Positions 10,896 to 23,394 are shown, counted from the first letter of the stretch. The stretch is 64,000 bases of DNA from Gnomoniopsis sp. IMI 355080 (GCA_027946555.1 JAPEVC010000105.1:58861-122860); one strand, 5' to 3'. Notes: generated by a model not told the origin, from the letters alone. Numbers and translations are program-made.

Positions 10896-13800
10896 ATTGA
10901 ATCTTCAGTCGTCATTGGGGATGAAGTTGGGTACTTAGTATATGCTTGCCTCTCCAGGGCTCCTATCCAGCTTATCCTTAGATTTTAGTTTGATTAAATG
11001 AAAAGTGTTGCACATCTGTCTCGTCTCTTGAAGGCCCCGGATAATCTCAAAAATTCCGATATTGCATTCTTGCATCCCTACTAACACCAAGATTTACTTG
11101 GCCTATAACTAAACACAAACACCTGTATATCGAAGGTGTGGGGCTGTCATGGGAGATGGATATAGGCGGCTGAAGAGATTCCTGGAGTAGGAGGCTGAGC
11201 TTTACAAACTTGGAAGGGGCTGAATCTAGTGCAAACCTAGTTAGTCTTGGAACAACCTCATGAAACTATGTCTTCCATATGGCACAGTGGTATGTAAGGA
11301 TGGAATGAAGTCCTTCCTTACACTCTAGTCTATATAGAAAACGCAGTGGTTACTTTGGAGAGGTTTAAGCTGTAACACGGGCAATATGCTACCTAGGTAG
11401 TGTGCACCCTATAAGGTTCCTTTCACCGCTTCCAAAGTGTGTCTTGTCTGTTGTTAAACTTGATGGTTAAGCATCGATCCAGGTGAAAGAACCCGTGAGG
11501 TAGTCCACCTTCGCGGACAGGCAATGCTGGCCCCAGCTGGACGCAAGAGTGCCAAAGAGACTAACCAACCTCGCATATCCCGGGCTGTCATGTCCGGTAC
11601 AGTAGCTTTCGGGGTCCACTGAAGGGGCCAGATTAGTATGCTTGGGTAAACAGTGTATCGCCGAGACAGCAGATCTGAAGGCTTGGGTAGGCTATTGCAG
11701 AACAATTTGATGACGCGAGAATGGAACATCGCTTTGTAATTTACGTTCTGGAGCAATCCTTCTTACATGCAAAGTCTAACCTGGATTTGGGCCTGTCAGC
11801 CTTGACAACTCTGAGCGGCGCCATGTTTGATTTCCCGACATTGTGCCGGGCGAGTATGACTATGAGGTTTTAGTACGACCATGCCTCTTCCGGAACCGTC
11901 GGGTTGTGGACCAAAGGCATGACTCCGCTACGCTAGTTTAACACTTGAAGGAACGTGGATGAAAGTGGCATTAGTGTTGTTTCTCCCTTTTTTACTTGAT
12001 ACCTATCCTGCAAGTTCTGGGTGGAATGAGACGAGAAGCGCGAACTGGACGCGAAGAATTAAAGTTGTGCAAGCTTGTGTGCCACGCAGTCAGTATCTAA
12101 CTCACGACTGAAAGCTTTCTCCGCACCTTTATGGAAAAATAAGGGAAACCTCGTTTGACGTGACCCACTCCACCATCCAGGGCCCGCCGTTCCTTCCCCA
12201 GATTTTGGCGAGTCTGGGGAAATCTCCAACGGATGATCCGAAATTAGAAATGCCCCAGACACGTCTCCATCTCCATTCTCAAAACTATCTCCACAGTGGA
12301 GCCCAGGTATAGCTTAGAGAACACAAAAAACAATAAAAAAATTAGAAACAGGTGGAATTTTCTTGCTCTGCGTCGAAGACGTTGATACTTACACCACATA
12401 TATCTCTTGAAAGAGGAAAGTGGAACTCGCATCGTCCCAGGACAAAACACGATGACCGCATTGATTGCACCTCGTGACATAATGAGCGACAGAGCGAGTG
12501 CAACATGATTGGGCGGGACGGAGATGCGGACTAATGAGCATTGGCGGATTGGGAATCCGCCTGCAAAGGAAGTGACTGGGGAATGCACATGCCGAGGAAA
12601 CCCCTCTTTTTCGCTTCTGGTGGCTGGAAGCTTGTTCCCTGCGCTCTTGCCAACCTGGCCCACATGCACCTTTTCCCCTATGCCCCTGTCTTCTTTCTCC
12701 AATGCGGAGACAACCTCATGTCTTTTTCCTACTGTGAAATTGCCATTGTTGGGAGAAGATACCATTTGCTTCCATGTCACACAAGCAGACATCTAAACAG
12801 CCATCGCCGCAACCACCATCAGGGAGGGCAAGCAGAGTCTAGACTGGCATTGAAGAAAACATACTGATACTTGAGACAAGAAAGGCGTCGTAATGGTGCA
12901 TCTTGCTTCTTTGCCGGCAGATCCGCTAATCTGCCGCCAAGTCGTAAATATGATGCTCCGGTACACATGGCATTGGTATGGCCATCTGGCCAGATGTGGC
13001 TTCTAGTATCCTGCATAGTACTGCGTACATGCTTACTACCTGCCTACTCTCTATGGCGGGGAATGTAAATTTTCGTCTCATCTAATTGAGCGACACAAAA
13101 ACTGCAACCGTAGGTAGCATCTTGTCATTTGCAGCCGACCTCAAGGTTTATGTTCCGCCTCCGCCCCCTGTCTTGGCCCCTGAAAGTACCGACAGGGCCG
13201 CAACAAGCTTCTTCCAAGTGCTCCTGTCTCCGTCTCCCCTCACCCACATCCATCTGCAAAGTTCCCGTCTCCACCTCCGCATTTCACCCACACTTTGCCC
13301 TCATCCCAAAACTGCACCATTGCGGAGCTGCCACCACCACCTCAACCACCAGCACATCAGCAAGGCACAGCCGGCGGGTATTACTCCACTTCACTCCACT
13401 CCACGCTCTGGACGGCCCTGCCTGTGACGCGCCAACGACGAGAGAAGCACTATTTGCCATTCCGTCTGTTTTGTCGACCACCTTCTTGTGCTGGGGAACA
13501 GATCGAGATGGGCCAATGCTGAAGGCCGATTGATGCGCTCCTGTTGTCGAAGACGATCATTCTCACCTGGCCCAGGTGAAACTCAGCAGCTATAGCAGTA
13601 TGTATACCCTCCTTCCTTTATCCCATCATTCACTCTTTGGTACCATCCATTCGCTTGGCTTCCTGTCAACCTGCTTGTTCTTCGCGACCAGCATCTCTTC
13701 TTTCATGTCATTGACCCCGCCTTTTCTATTTCCTTGGCCAGCCAAGCCGTGACTCCTGACTTGTCTTCCCTCTTCTCCATTAGATCCCCATCTAGCCAGC

Positions 13801-15446
13801 CTGTTGTTCCCCATCTCTGTCTCCATCTCCCACCCCCATCTCCATCCTCAGCAACAGCATCCCGACTTGCAAGCCGTCCGGGTTCTCAATCTCCAAACCC
13901 AACGAACAGAGCCTCAAGCCAGGTTCGAGCTTAGACTCAGCCGCCGTTGGTCAGTCACCTACCTACCCCTGTTCACAAGGCCAGACTTTCAGAACGATTG
14001 GAGACAAACACCCTCATGCCATCGGCTCAGCCTCGTCACCGAGCCTGAACCCGAACGACTGGTGGCTGTTGGAGAAAAGTGACCGCAACGGCAACACTGA
14101 GGCAGATCTCCTTCGTACCCAAGTCCTATACTCTACACCCCAATTCGCACGTGCGTGCGCTTGCCTCAGTCGTTGCACACAATGTAGTGACCTTTCATCC
14201 GTGGCGCAGGACAGTACATTGATTGTTGACGCGTTGCATTTAGTTCATCCATCCTAGGGACACCCTCCAAGATCGTCCAAACCGCCGTCATAACGTCTAT
14301 TTCCGAGACTCCTATTCTCCGAATCCAATTGCGGCGCGAACATTGGTACGTGCTCGACTACTTTGCTTGGGTGCACCTCTGGATCCGGTCAATCCTTCTT
14401 CTGAGCGATTCTGTGTCATTTCGCCGCGGTGTGAATCTTTGTGCCTGCAAGCTCAGGCACTCCCCTATTGTCACGGCGTGCCCCATTCCCTCTCATGGCC
14501 ATGATTAGCAGGTGCCGTGATCATCATGCCTCCATAGAAACATGTTCAAACGTTTCCTGTCTACGGCCCCATTACCCCGCCATGCGGTTGTTCCCCAGAT
14601 TCGCCCATGCTCCTTTTCGTCCGTCACCCCACATTTCGGGGCATTCTGAAGGAGCCTTGCGACCCTCACGTGGATATATGGCGAAGGCTGGATATCAAAA
14701 CTACCACATTGTTTTATTGGATGCAGCTGACATTGATATCTGGTAAAGGAGCAGACAGCCGCTTGCGATTGGGGGTTGGCTTGTTCGTGAGCTAGACTCA
14801 CCGCAACACGCGACGAAGTGAAGACATCATTCAGGTGCCTGTGCTACTTTGGTCTTCGAATATTCGCGTGGCATACGGCTACCTGACCATTAGGATTGAT
14901 TCACCTTTCGGCCTTCAACGAACTGAGCGCTATTCCACACATGCGTCTGCGGGTTGCAACAAGGCCATCATCTTCTGCCTGAAAGTTCATCTTTTGTGTT
15001 CTTTGTCTCACTCACCCCCGCAGCACGCCACCATCAACCGATACTGAACTGTTTGTGTTACCAATACTTACTTGCCTAAGCGTCTCGGAGCTCTACTGTG
15101 GCCTCCCACCGTTGCAAGTATCTCACCAAAGAACAATCATCTCATCTATCAGTGGCACGCACCGCATCAGCTTGTGACCTCCCGGAAGTACCACGAAAAA
15201 CGACACAAGCCGAAAATCTTGCTTTTGAGACGAGGGGTAATCTGCGAGGACAAAGGATATCCCCCACATCTGAATTCACGTTGCTCTCGCTTGGATCTCC
15301 AGCGAGGGACTTGCACCAGTTGGCTCTGGATTTAATATCGGTACCGTCACCGCCGTCGCGACAGCCCACTTGGACTACCCCCACGCTCGGCTGCATGACC
15401 TGTCACCGGCTTGATCCCGCCAACCTTTACCAGACTCGAACTCAAG
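10896..15446. other. Long non-coding interval including probable extended 5' leader
   Basis: No defensible gene in 4.5 kb. From about 13.1 kb to 15.4 kb the plus strand is rich in C/T tracts (for example around 13230-13290 and 13800-13860), with many short ATG-started frames that end quickly. This is typical of a fungal regulatory-gene promoter or long 5' leader with upstream ORFs, and it ends at the start of the C2H2 regulator at 15447. A TACCTAGGTA palindrome lies at 11390-11399. A 182-codon open frame on the minus strand (12792-12244) has no recognisable feature and was not called. Confidence 0.5.
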
Positions 15447-18400
15447 ATGCTTTCCGTCCAATCTCCACAAGGGTCAAGCCCCTCAAACAATTTGGATGGA
15501 AATGGTAACGTCAAGGAGCCAAAGCCGAAAACCCTCCCATGTAGATATTGTAATAAATGGTTCAGGTGAGATCCCCACGAATACGTCTTGTCGCATATCT
15601 TCTCGAGCTTACGTAAATCTTCCCTTTCAGGAGAGTGGAACACGTGCAGAGGCATGAGAGGACGCACACCAAGGAGAAGCCATTTTCCTGCAATTGGACC
15701 GCATGTGGAAAGAGTTTCGGTAGAAGGTGAGCCACATTCCCTATCTGTCGCACGATATGTCCTTGCCTTTGCTGCACACGCCGAGGAGCAAATACTATTA
15801 CCAAACCCAAGCTCTTGCTTTTCACGACCCTACCCCAAATAATCAAGAGGACCATATATGATCTCATGTCCCAGCCTTACTCCGCAGACTCTACTTTGAA
15901 ATCCACTTCCCCATCATATCCCGTACTTTTCCGCTCTTGAAAGATGCTTACATGGACATCAGAGACTTGCTCGTCCGTCACGAGAAGCTTGTGCACCTCA
16001 ACGACTCCAACAAAGATGGCCCCACACCCAACAGCGCGCGACAGAGGAAGCACTCCCAGGCCACGCAGTCGAGCCCGACAAAGAGTCAGCCTGATACTGA
16101 TATGCTCGGCATATCCCAGACCCAGGCCCAGCCACTCCATAACTCGCAGCCGCATTTTACGCCCGATGCTAGCATGTCCACGGTTGTATCGACCCTCGCC
16201 CCAGACTCTCGCATCGCGCCGAGGCCGGCTGCGGCATGCAACCTCGACCTCCTCTCCGATGCGGCGACACACCTGGCCGCAGGCGGCAACGTCAACCCGA
16301 TGCAGCCTATGATGCCCGACATGACGGAGACCCCAAGTAGTATGGGACGCTTGGATGGCATATCATCATATAACGATCGTCGGGAGTCTGTCTATTCAAC
16401 ATCATTTCCTGTTACGACAGCCCCCTTTACGGTCACCTCGGCGCCTTTCGCGATGACCTCGGGTTCCTTCCCGGTCACCTCAGCCACCTTTGGTGTTACA
16501 GCAGGACCGCAACCAGTATTCGAGGGATATGACCTCTTCATGGACGACTTGAACTCGCAGTCGCACTTCTTGCCAGCAGCTGTCGATGACCAATCATTCG
16601 GTGTTTGGCCTCGTCCGGCCTCGTCGTTCCCGTCCAGGTTCCCTTCTCTTGCGCCAGAGAATTCGACAGATGCCACTAATAGAATGCCGGAGGAGAGCAG
16701 CAGGGCGTCGAACTGGAGGATCTCGGCCAACGATCATGCTGTTATCAAGAACCGCCTGGATGAGTTCTCGAGCGTCTTGCCCAACGACTTTGTATTTCCA
16801 TCTCGTCACACCCTGACGAGGTATCTGGAGGGATATATCAGTGGGTTCCAAGAGCATCTGCCCTTCTTGCACATCCCTTCTTTGTCTCCGACTGAGGTTG
16901 CGCCGGAACTGCTGCTCGCGATTGCGTCCGTGGGTGCCCAGTACCGCTTTGAAAGCCAACGTGGTCATGCTCTCTGGTATGCAGCCAAGGCGGTTGCTCT
17001 GGAACAGACACGGAGACGACATAGTCACGAGATTCACACGCTGCTCCCTACCCCGGCAGCTTATAGTCCGCATTCGACCAGAGCTTCGCCAAGCTCTGGA
17101 TTCCGTCACTCTTTTACCTCGGTTCACTCGGATCGGCCGATGACCCAGGAGACCCATCGTGAACCTTAGTATGGCTATTTTCAATTAGTGATCTTGTATT
17201 AACAATGTGCTGACGTCGTTATAGCTCTCCAAACAACCCTCAGTCGCGTCTCGAGACGATTCAGGCGCTGCTCTTGCTGTTCACAATCGGGCTCTGGGGC
17301 GCCAAGGCTATCCTCCAGGACGCACTATCGCTGCAAAGCCAACTGGCGCTTCTCATTCGCGACGAAGGTTTAGCTCTAGAGACCACCCAGACCAACGACT
17401 GGGAATCGTGGGTGAGGCTGGAAGGTGGCGTTCGGACGAAGCTGATCGCCTACTGTTACTTCAATCTGTGCAGTATCGCGTATAACAGCCCGCCAGTACT
17501 AGTAACGTCGGAGATGAATATGCCGCTTCCAAGCCCTTCTAGGCTATGGAGGGCTGAGAACTCCTGGCAGTGGCGAGAGGCTCGGCAGTCAATACCTCAT
17601 ATGGATATTTCTGTGCAAGATGCTCTGACAAGACTGCTCAGCCGACCGAATGGGGGGACACTGAACACTCTCTCCACTTTGGGCAACTATGTAATGATTC
17701 ACGCCCTGATCCAGCACATTTATCTGCTTAAACAGACATCGTTCGCATTGATGCAAAGCTCATTCGGAACCACGTCGGCGTATGACATCAACAGCGGTCT
17801 TCGGGAACAGGATGTGGAGCAGGTTAGTCAAGCGCTGCGCACTTGGCAGATGGGTTTCGAGGAACACCGCTTGAGGATCACCCAGTCAGCCCAGCAGATG
17901 GGCAGCGAAAATGTGCCAGGAGGCCCAGTCGCATTCGACGCCACCGCCCTGTCCAGGCTCGCCCACATTCGCCTGCACACCGATCTCGTCCCCGCCCGCG
18001 CTCTCGAGAGCCGGGACCCCTATATGGCTGCCAACATCTTCAACAATATGCAACTACTGCCCCGAGGCCAGCGCCTGAACAAGGCTATTCTGCAAGCTGT
18101 GCACGCGCTATCAATGCTGGTCAAGGCGGGAATCAACTACATCGCAAGGACCAAGTCGCTTGAGTGGAGCATGCAGCATTCTCGTGAGCAATCCAGTTCC
18201 CTTTCGGATTTTGGAGACGATGAACAGTTGGAGGAAGACACTGGGCTTGAACCCCCACTGACGAGCACCCCTGCAGTGTGCAACCTCGAATGTGCCGTTC
18301 TCCTTGCCAAGTGGCTCATGACGCTCGCGTCCATGAGCCCGACCCAGACCCTCACTACCGAAGAGAAAACCATTCTGTCGTCCATCAAGACCATCGTCGA

Positions 18401-18695
18401 CGAGACCGAGTACGCTGTACCCATCGACCCCTCGCTGGCGGCTGCGTCGACTTCGACCGAGCCTCCTGCTGTTCAGCCGTTGCGGAATGATGCGGCATCG
18501 CTCAAGGACTCGGCGAAGCTGCGGCAGTTGGCTTCGGCCGTGTTGCGCATATGGGCCAAGACGTTCAAGGGGGATCATGTGTTTGAGCTGGTCAAGACGA
18601 TGGGACACGGGCTGGAGATTTACTCCAACATTCTGGACAAACCTAGAGATGGGCAAGGGTCTATTGGGCGGCTGTCGAATGCTGGATTGGAGTAA
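15447..18695 (+). CDS. C2H2 zinc-finger transcription factor with fungal-specific TF domain
   Basis: Four exons, 15447-15565, 15631-15726, 15963-17168 and 17225-18695, give 963 residues. Two adjacent C2H2 fingers sit at the N-terminus: C32/C35/H48/H52 and C60/C65/H78/H83, joined by the classical linker THTKEKPF. Each finger is split by an intron; the third exon start was chosen because it restores GRRDLLVRHEKLVH. Residues about 180-215 hold a short degenerate repeat of the type FxVTSAPF. A fungal-specific (Fungal_trans-like) regulatory region begins near residue 310 and runs through the segment with SRLETIQALLLLF after the last intron. Proteins of this layout are nuclear DNA-binding regulators; the target genes cannot be inferred. 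The preceding 2 kb pyrimidine-rich tract suggests translational or promoter-level control. Confidence 0.9.
16409..16503 (+). repeat. In-frame degenerate 24-27 bp repeat inside the C2H2 regulator
   Basis: Four successive units encode variants of (T/S)APFxVTS: PVTTAPFT, VTSAPFAM, TSGSFPVT and SATFGVT. It is a low-complexity, probably disordered segment between the zinc fingers and the regulatory domain, and a likely site of length variation between strains. Confidence 0.7.
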
Positions 18696-20076
18696 AGAGG
18701 AGACGAACGTCTCAGGACTTGACTGTTATCATGGGGGACTTCAAAATTGAGATGCTTGCAAGTGAAGGGGTAGCATTGGATCGCTCGAGGCCAATCTTTG
18801 ATTCTTCACGAGTGGCGGGAGCTAGGCAAGGCGGCCGGCGTCTCGGAATGTTTTTGAGTAGGCTGCATTGGAGTTGAGAGAATTGGTCGTTTGGGCCGGA
18901 TCGGCCCATGAATGCATGATTAGTGAATTATTACCTAAGGTCCATAATTGGGAATTGGGAATTGGGAAACACAAAGGGGGAATATAGTGTTTAATCGGCA
19001 TACCTAGGTAGCTAGTACGAGTATCACACTGTTTAAATTTGAGTTGTTTTTCTACCATGATGTTGGTTGGCAGCTAGACATACGTTCCAGGATGTGTATA
19101 TCAGTCATGGTTGCACAAGGCCTGATGCGTATTGAGCAGTCACTGGATTGAACATGAAAGACTCCATCGGCCTAGTAGCCAGCTACCTGACTGGCTGTTG
19201 CTGCTTCTTTTTTCCCACAGTCTCGCGGGGACTCAAGCGAGTCAGAAGATAGGGGATCTGGCTTGTGTATGAATGTTCGCCTGTGAAAATGTATTACTTT
19301 TGACCTTCCTTGACATTGATAGTGGCTAGTTGTGAAGACACCTGTACAGTTATATGTATGGGATATTCAATGCTGTTGATGTACGCAGCATCAACTTTCA
19401 GGTAAGTATCTAGGTAGGTAATGTAGGCTTGTTGGGCTGTACCAGGTATTTACGGTCGGCCACAAAACCTAAAATTTAGTTTACAAGCGAAGCTTAAATT
19501 CATACGCTAGACCAGAAACAATCCAAGTTCTTCTTCTCAACACAATCTGGGTCATTCTTTTCATGGAAGACGACATCCAGAGCAGCATATGCGGACGCGT
19601 CTTGTGGAGGCCAAAAATCTCATCCTTCTCCTTTCTGAGCTAATTTTAGCCCCTTTCATTTCTTGGGTGGCTCGAGAGTGCATTACTCAAGTCAAATCCT
19701 CCACTTGTTGCTATCAGGCTTCTTCCGTGTGGCGTCAAAAGCTTAGAGTATTAAATCCCGTACATTGTTGATCGGAATGTGGGCAATGCCCAGACCCTGA
19801 CTTTGTGTTTAATAGGGAGAATTTTGGACACATACTTTGTATACGTAAGCACCTCTCAATGCGTATAGAATACGATTCACGGCGGGTGCGCGGCAGCCCC
19901 GAGTATCTGATGGTTCTTGTGCAACCGCTTTGTATATAAAAGTATTTGCGCCTGACTTTGTTTATTCGCGGATGTGGTTTGCTCGGTCACTACAGATCAG
20001 CTTCATACATTCTTTTCTAAGTCGTCGCTCTTTGCTTATTCCATATCGACTTTGATTCACGCTCTTTACTGCAAAC
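18696..20076. other. Intergenic region with cyclase promoter
   Basis: Contains the C2H2 gene 3' region, a short AATTGGG triplication near 18946-18967, a TACCTAGGTA palindrome at 19001-19010 and, at its right end, the promoter of the muconate cyclase-like gene. No coding frame supported. Confidence 0.5.
19933..19940 (+). promoter_or_regulatory. TATA box of the muconate cyclase-like gene
   Basis: TATATAAA lies about 135 nt before the ATG at 20077. This leaves room for a typical fungal leader of about 100 nt, and the stretch between is pyrimidine-rich. Confidence 0.55.
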
Positions 20077-21228
20077 ATGGTCGCCTCACCAAAAACAGTG
20101 ATAGTAGGCCTCCTGGCCCCTACAGTACAAGCCGCAACTCACCAGATGATCATCGGCACATTCTCCACGTCTTTCCTCTACACAGTCGAATTTGACGACA
20201 CCGCCAATACCTTGACTCTTTTGAAAAACACCACAGCCGACACAGCCAGCCAATGGCTCAGCCTCAGCCACGACAAGAAGAGCCTCTACGGCAACACGGC
20301 CAGTGGCTCCATGGATGTGGTCAGCTATACCATCGCTGACACCACAGGCACCTCCATTCTCTACAACTCCACCACGCCCGCGGGGTCCTGCGACACCACC
20401 GCCGTACACGTAGAGGCCCTCCCCGTAGCGCCCTACACCGTCTACGCCGTCTCGTACGGAGACGTCTGCGGTGGTGTGGCCGCCGTCGACACCACGGGTG
20501 TGGCAGTGGAGACGCTGCAGAACTACACCTACCCCGGCACCTCGGCTGGCACCTCCTCGCTCCACGGCCTGGCATTTCACCCGGCCGGTGGCTACCTCTA
20601 CACGGCCGACATGGGCGGCCGCGCGGTGTGGACGCACGCCATCGATGCGGCCACGGGCGAGGTCATGCTCGTGGGCAACGCGTCGTACTCTGCTGAGCCG
20701 CGCCACGTGACGACTCACCCGTCCGGCAAATACGCCTACGCCATGACGGAGGACTCGAGCGAGGTGCTTCAGCTGCCGATTGACAACTCGACTGGCGTGG
20801 CTACCTTTGCGGCGGAAGGCGGTGACGCGTGGAGCATCCTGCCATCCAACGCGAGCGGGACGCACCGCGGGGAGACGGTCCGCGTGGGCGCGTCAGGGAC
20901 GGTGTTGTATGCCAGCACGCGGGTGAATGCGTCGGATTCGGCGTCCGAGGGCGGCTATGTGTCTGGGTTCACGTTGGATGCGGATGGCGCGGTGGTAAGC
21001 CAGGATTTCATTGTGGCGACGACGACGGGCGGAGGTGGTTCGACGGGGGCGTCAAACTATGTGGCGCCTAGCTTGCATGATGATGACTTGTTTGCGATCT
21101 TTGATCATACCACGGGCTTTGTGGAAATGTGGCGGCGGGATGCGGATGGGAAGGGGGCGAGTGTGGTGGCGCATTTGGATTTGGCGGATGGGGGTGGCTG
21201 CTGCTCGAATGGAGTGTGGTTGTCATAA
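20077..21228 (+). CDS. Secreted carboxy-cis,cis-muconate cyclase-like beta-propeller (lactonase family)
   Basis: Single exon, 383 residues. A probable signal peptide ends at about residue 19 (APTVQA). The mature part is a seven-bladed propeller of the 6-phosphogluconolactonase/3-carboxymuconate cyclase family (PF10282). Blade landmarks are visible: SQWLSLSHDKKSLYG near residue 55, LHGLAFHPAGGYLYTADMGG near 165, PRHVTTHPSGKYAYAMTEDS near 205, and the final FVEMWRRDADG. The family founder converts 3-carboxy-cis,cis-muconate to its lactone in the protocatechuate branch of aromatic catabolism. Many fungal paralogues are secreted and their substrates are unproven, so a catabolic role is an inference. 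No other beta-ketoadipate gene lies in the window. The coding sequence is notably GC-rich compared with its flanks, which produces long spurious frames on the minus strand. Confidence 0.88.
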   Translation: MVASPKTVIVGLLAPTVQAATHQMIIGTFSTSFLYTVEFDDTANTLTLLKNTTADTASQWLSLSHDKKSLYGNTASGSMDVVSYTIADTTGTSILYNSTTPAGSCDTTAVHVEALPVAPYTVYAVSYGDVCGGVAAVDTTGVAVETLQNYTYPGTSAGTSSLHGLAFHPAGGYLYTADMGGRAVWTHAIDAATGEVMLVGNASYSAEPRHVTTHPSGKYAYAMTEDSSEVLQLPIDNSTGVATFAAEGGDAWSILPSNASGTHRGETVRVGASGTVLYASTRVNASDSASEGGYVSGFTLDADGAVVSQDFIVATTTGGGGSTGASNYVAPSLHDDDLFAIFDHTTGFVEMWRRDADGKGASVVAHLDLADGGGCCSNGVWLS

Positions 21229-22115
21229 GTATTGGTCTGGTGTGAGGATGGTTCTCTGGTGGTTGGATTGGCACTGTTCAGACCTGAATATCGATCAGCT
21301 TGTCGACTTCCAAGTTACGCCATGAAACATTGCTATACATTCTTATATCATACAGGTAGTGCATCTGTCAATGATCAGCATTAATACTACCCTGTATCTC
21401 CCTCTATAGAGTCTTTTTAAAGCTGACTGAAAGGACATCATTACAGATTTCCATATAGAGTTTAAAGGGGAAAGCAGATGGTGAGATTGATGCTGGGAAG
21501 CCCTCTTGACTACCTACCTCATCCAAGCATTCTGACAGTGCTTTTTCTCACGGCACATGATTAAAGGCTGCTATCTTGAGGATTTTGTGCCAGTCTCATG
21601 ACAGTGGATCGGAGAGCCTGCATCAAAGCAAAGGTGAATATTTCAACCAACCAGTGCATTTAGCAGGTGAAATTCAGGTGACAGCGTTTCAAAACTTGGT
21701 TCCAGGAATTCAGATCACCTTTTCCAGGACGGAAGGCTTCTTTCTCGCTTTGTTCCCCTACTACAGGTTTTGAAACCGTGCAGTCTCGCTACAAAGGGTC
21801 TTCCAACCTGCACCTCAACGCAGGACCGTTCGCTAATTCTCAAAAGTCTTCAGCCTCTTTCCTGGCATCCTCATCGCTCATCCCCTCTACCTCGGCTGCT
21901 CGAGACTTTGACTTTTCCCAGTCTACTTCGTACCGAGCCCGATCAAACGAAGACTCACAGTCACGACGGCTATTGTCGAGCTCGCGTCAACAAGAACTCG
22001 CACACCAACAGACTTTGCACTTTTTCCCTTGAGAACTCCTACACCACGACGATACCACCTGATCAGCAAACGTCAATTCCAAATTTTCAAATCTTGAAAG
22101 GAAAATCTCGCAAAT
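21229..22115. other. Intergenic region
   Basis: 3' region of the cyclase gene and presumed promoter and leader of the BTB gene. The last 350 bp are CT-rich on the plus strand. No gene, RNA or repeat recognised. Confidence 0.5.
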
Positions 22116-23394
22116 ATGGCTACGTCGTGGCTTGAGTAAGTCAGATGTCCCCACGTGCCTCCCCCTTATCAAGATTGGGAGGGCTGTCTTCCCTACTCTC
22201 TTCCCTCCCTGTTCTCCTGCTACGATACCTGCTGTATCATACATCAATTACCAAATGAGCTCATCCGTCCGCTGATCAAAATGTTGTGTCAGTGTCTTTC
22301 AGTCAAAAATAGTCACCTTCGTGGTCGGCGAGGACAAGAAAGAGTTCCAACTCCACGCATCGGCCATAGCGAAGCTTTCACAGCCACTCGATGTCCTGCT
22401 CAACGGCCAGATGAAGGAGGCGCGAGAGGGACGTGTCGAATGGCCAGACATTGATGAGCAGACCTTCGTCCGCTTCCTCCAGTGGGTCTACTCCAAAACC
22501 TACGACGTCCCTGAGCCCGACGGACCTCTCACAGCCGCCGCTACCTCCAAAAATGATCCAAAAACCTGCAAAGCGCCTCAAGCAGACATTCAGGGATTGA
22601 AAATGCCGACAGCGACTCCTGTGGTATCAACAGTGGCTCCTGTGGGATCAACAGTGGCGGTGTGTTCGACCTGCAAGAGAATTTGCACGGAAGCGGGTTT
22701 TACCAAATGTAAATCCTGCCGGTTCACGTACAACGCTCACTGGTGCACTTATCGCTGTGCGCCGGTTCCCAGCGACTGCTCTAATTGTCGAAACGGTCGT
22801 AGCCGCTGTCCCGTATGTGGAACTCGTGCGACAGGACTCACCGACAATGAGCTGCGATGTGATGGCTGCTCGAAGTGTTTCAAAGGGTATAGTTGTCGCT
22901 GTACTCTGGTAGATGTATACTTCCCCAAGAACTGTGTGGAATGCTTCAGCAAGAAACCGTCGGACCTTGGCACCTCAGCAACTTGCGCGAAGATCAAAAG
23001 GTTCCTAGAGATTGGCCGTACGACAACTTTCATTCCGCGCAGCAATACCAAGTGCACCGAGGACTACACCAACATCTTCCTCTGCCATGCGGAGCTCTAC
23101 ATTCTTGGTGACAAGTACCTATTAACCGAGCTGAAACAGCTGGCCTTCGACCGTCTGCATGCAACACTCAAGGCTTTCACTTTCTACCGCAGCCACCCTC
23201 TGGGCATCATCGCGCTCACCAAGCGCGTCTTTGAGAACACGCAGAGCGAAGACAAGATACGTACAATGATCACCCTGTACTTTGGCTTCCTTCTGAAAGA
23301 ATTGTCCAGGTGCGTGGGAATGCGGGAGCTGCTTGAGGACGTCCCTGATCTAGCGGTGGCATTGGTCATGCAGATCAGTAAGCATTCAGCTTGA
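22116..23394 (+). CDS. BTB/POZ-like protein with a cysteine-rich insert
   Basis: Two exons: a 20-nt first exon (22116-22135) and 22293-23394, giving 373 residues. The acceptor at 22291-22292 was chosen because it yields SKIVTFVVGEDKKEFQLHA; the next AG downstream gives a stop. Residues 1 to about 80 match the first half of a fungal BTB domain, with the strand TFVVGEDKKEFQLHASAIAK and the FVRFLQWVYSKTYDVPEP segment. The part beginning LCHAELYILGDKYLLTELK (about residue 265 on) matches the helices that normally follow directly. Between them, residues 131-224 hold 18 cysteines, mostly as CxxC pairs, consistent with several zinc sites. A small duplicated STVAPVG-type linker precedes the insert. 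BTB domains mediate protein-protein contacts and cullin-3 adaptor roles; the function of this protein is unknown. Confidence 0.82.

Noticed and set aside
12244..12792. 182-codon minus-strand frame with a hydrophobic stretch
   Set aside because: No signal peptide, domain or splice support, and it overlaps open frames on the other strand; kept as non-coding.
18111..18656. 181-codon minus-strand frame
   Set aside because: Antisense to the last exon of the C2H2 regulator.
20086..20865. 259-codon minus-strand open frame
   Set aside because: Antisense to the GC-rich muconate cyclase-like gene; Arg/Val/Gly composition is typical of a reversed coding strand.
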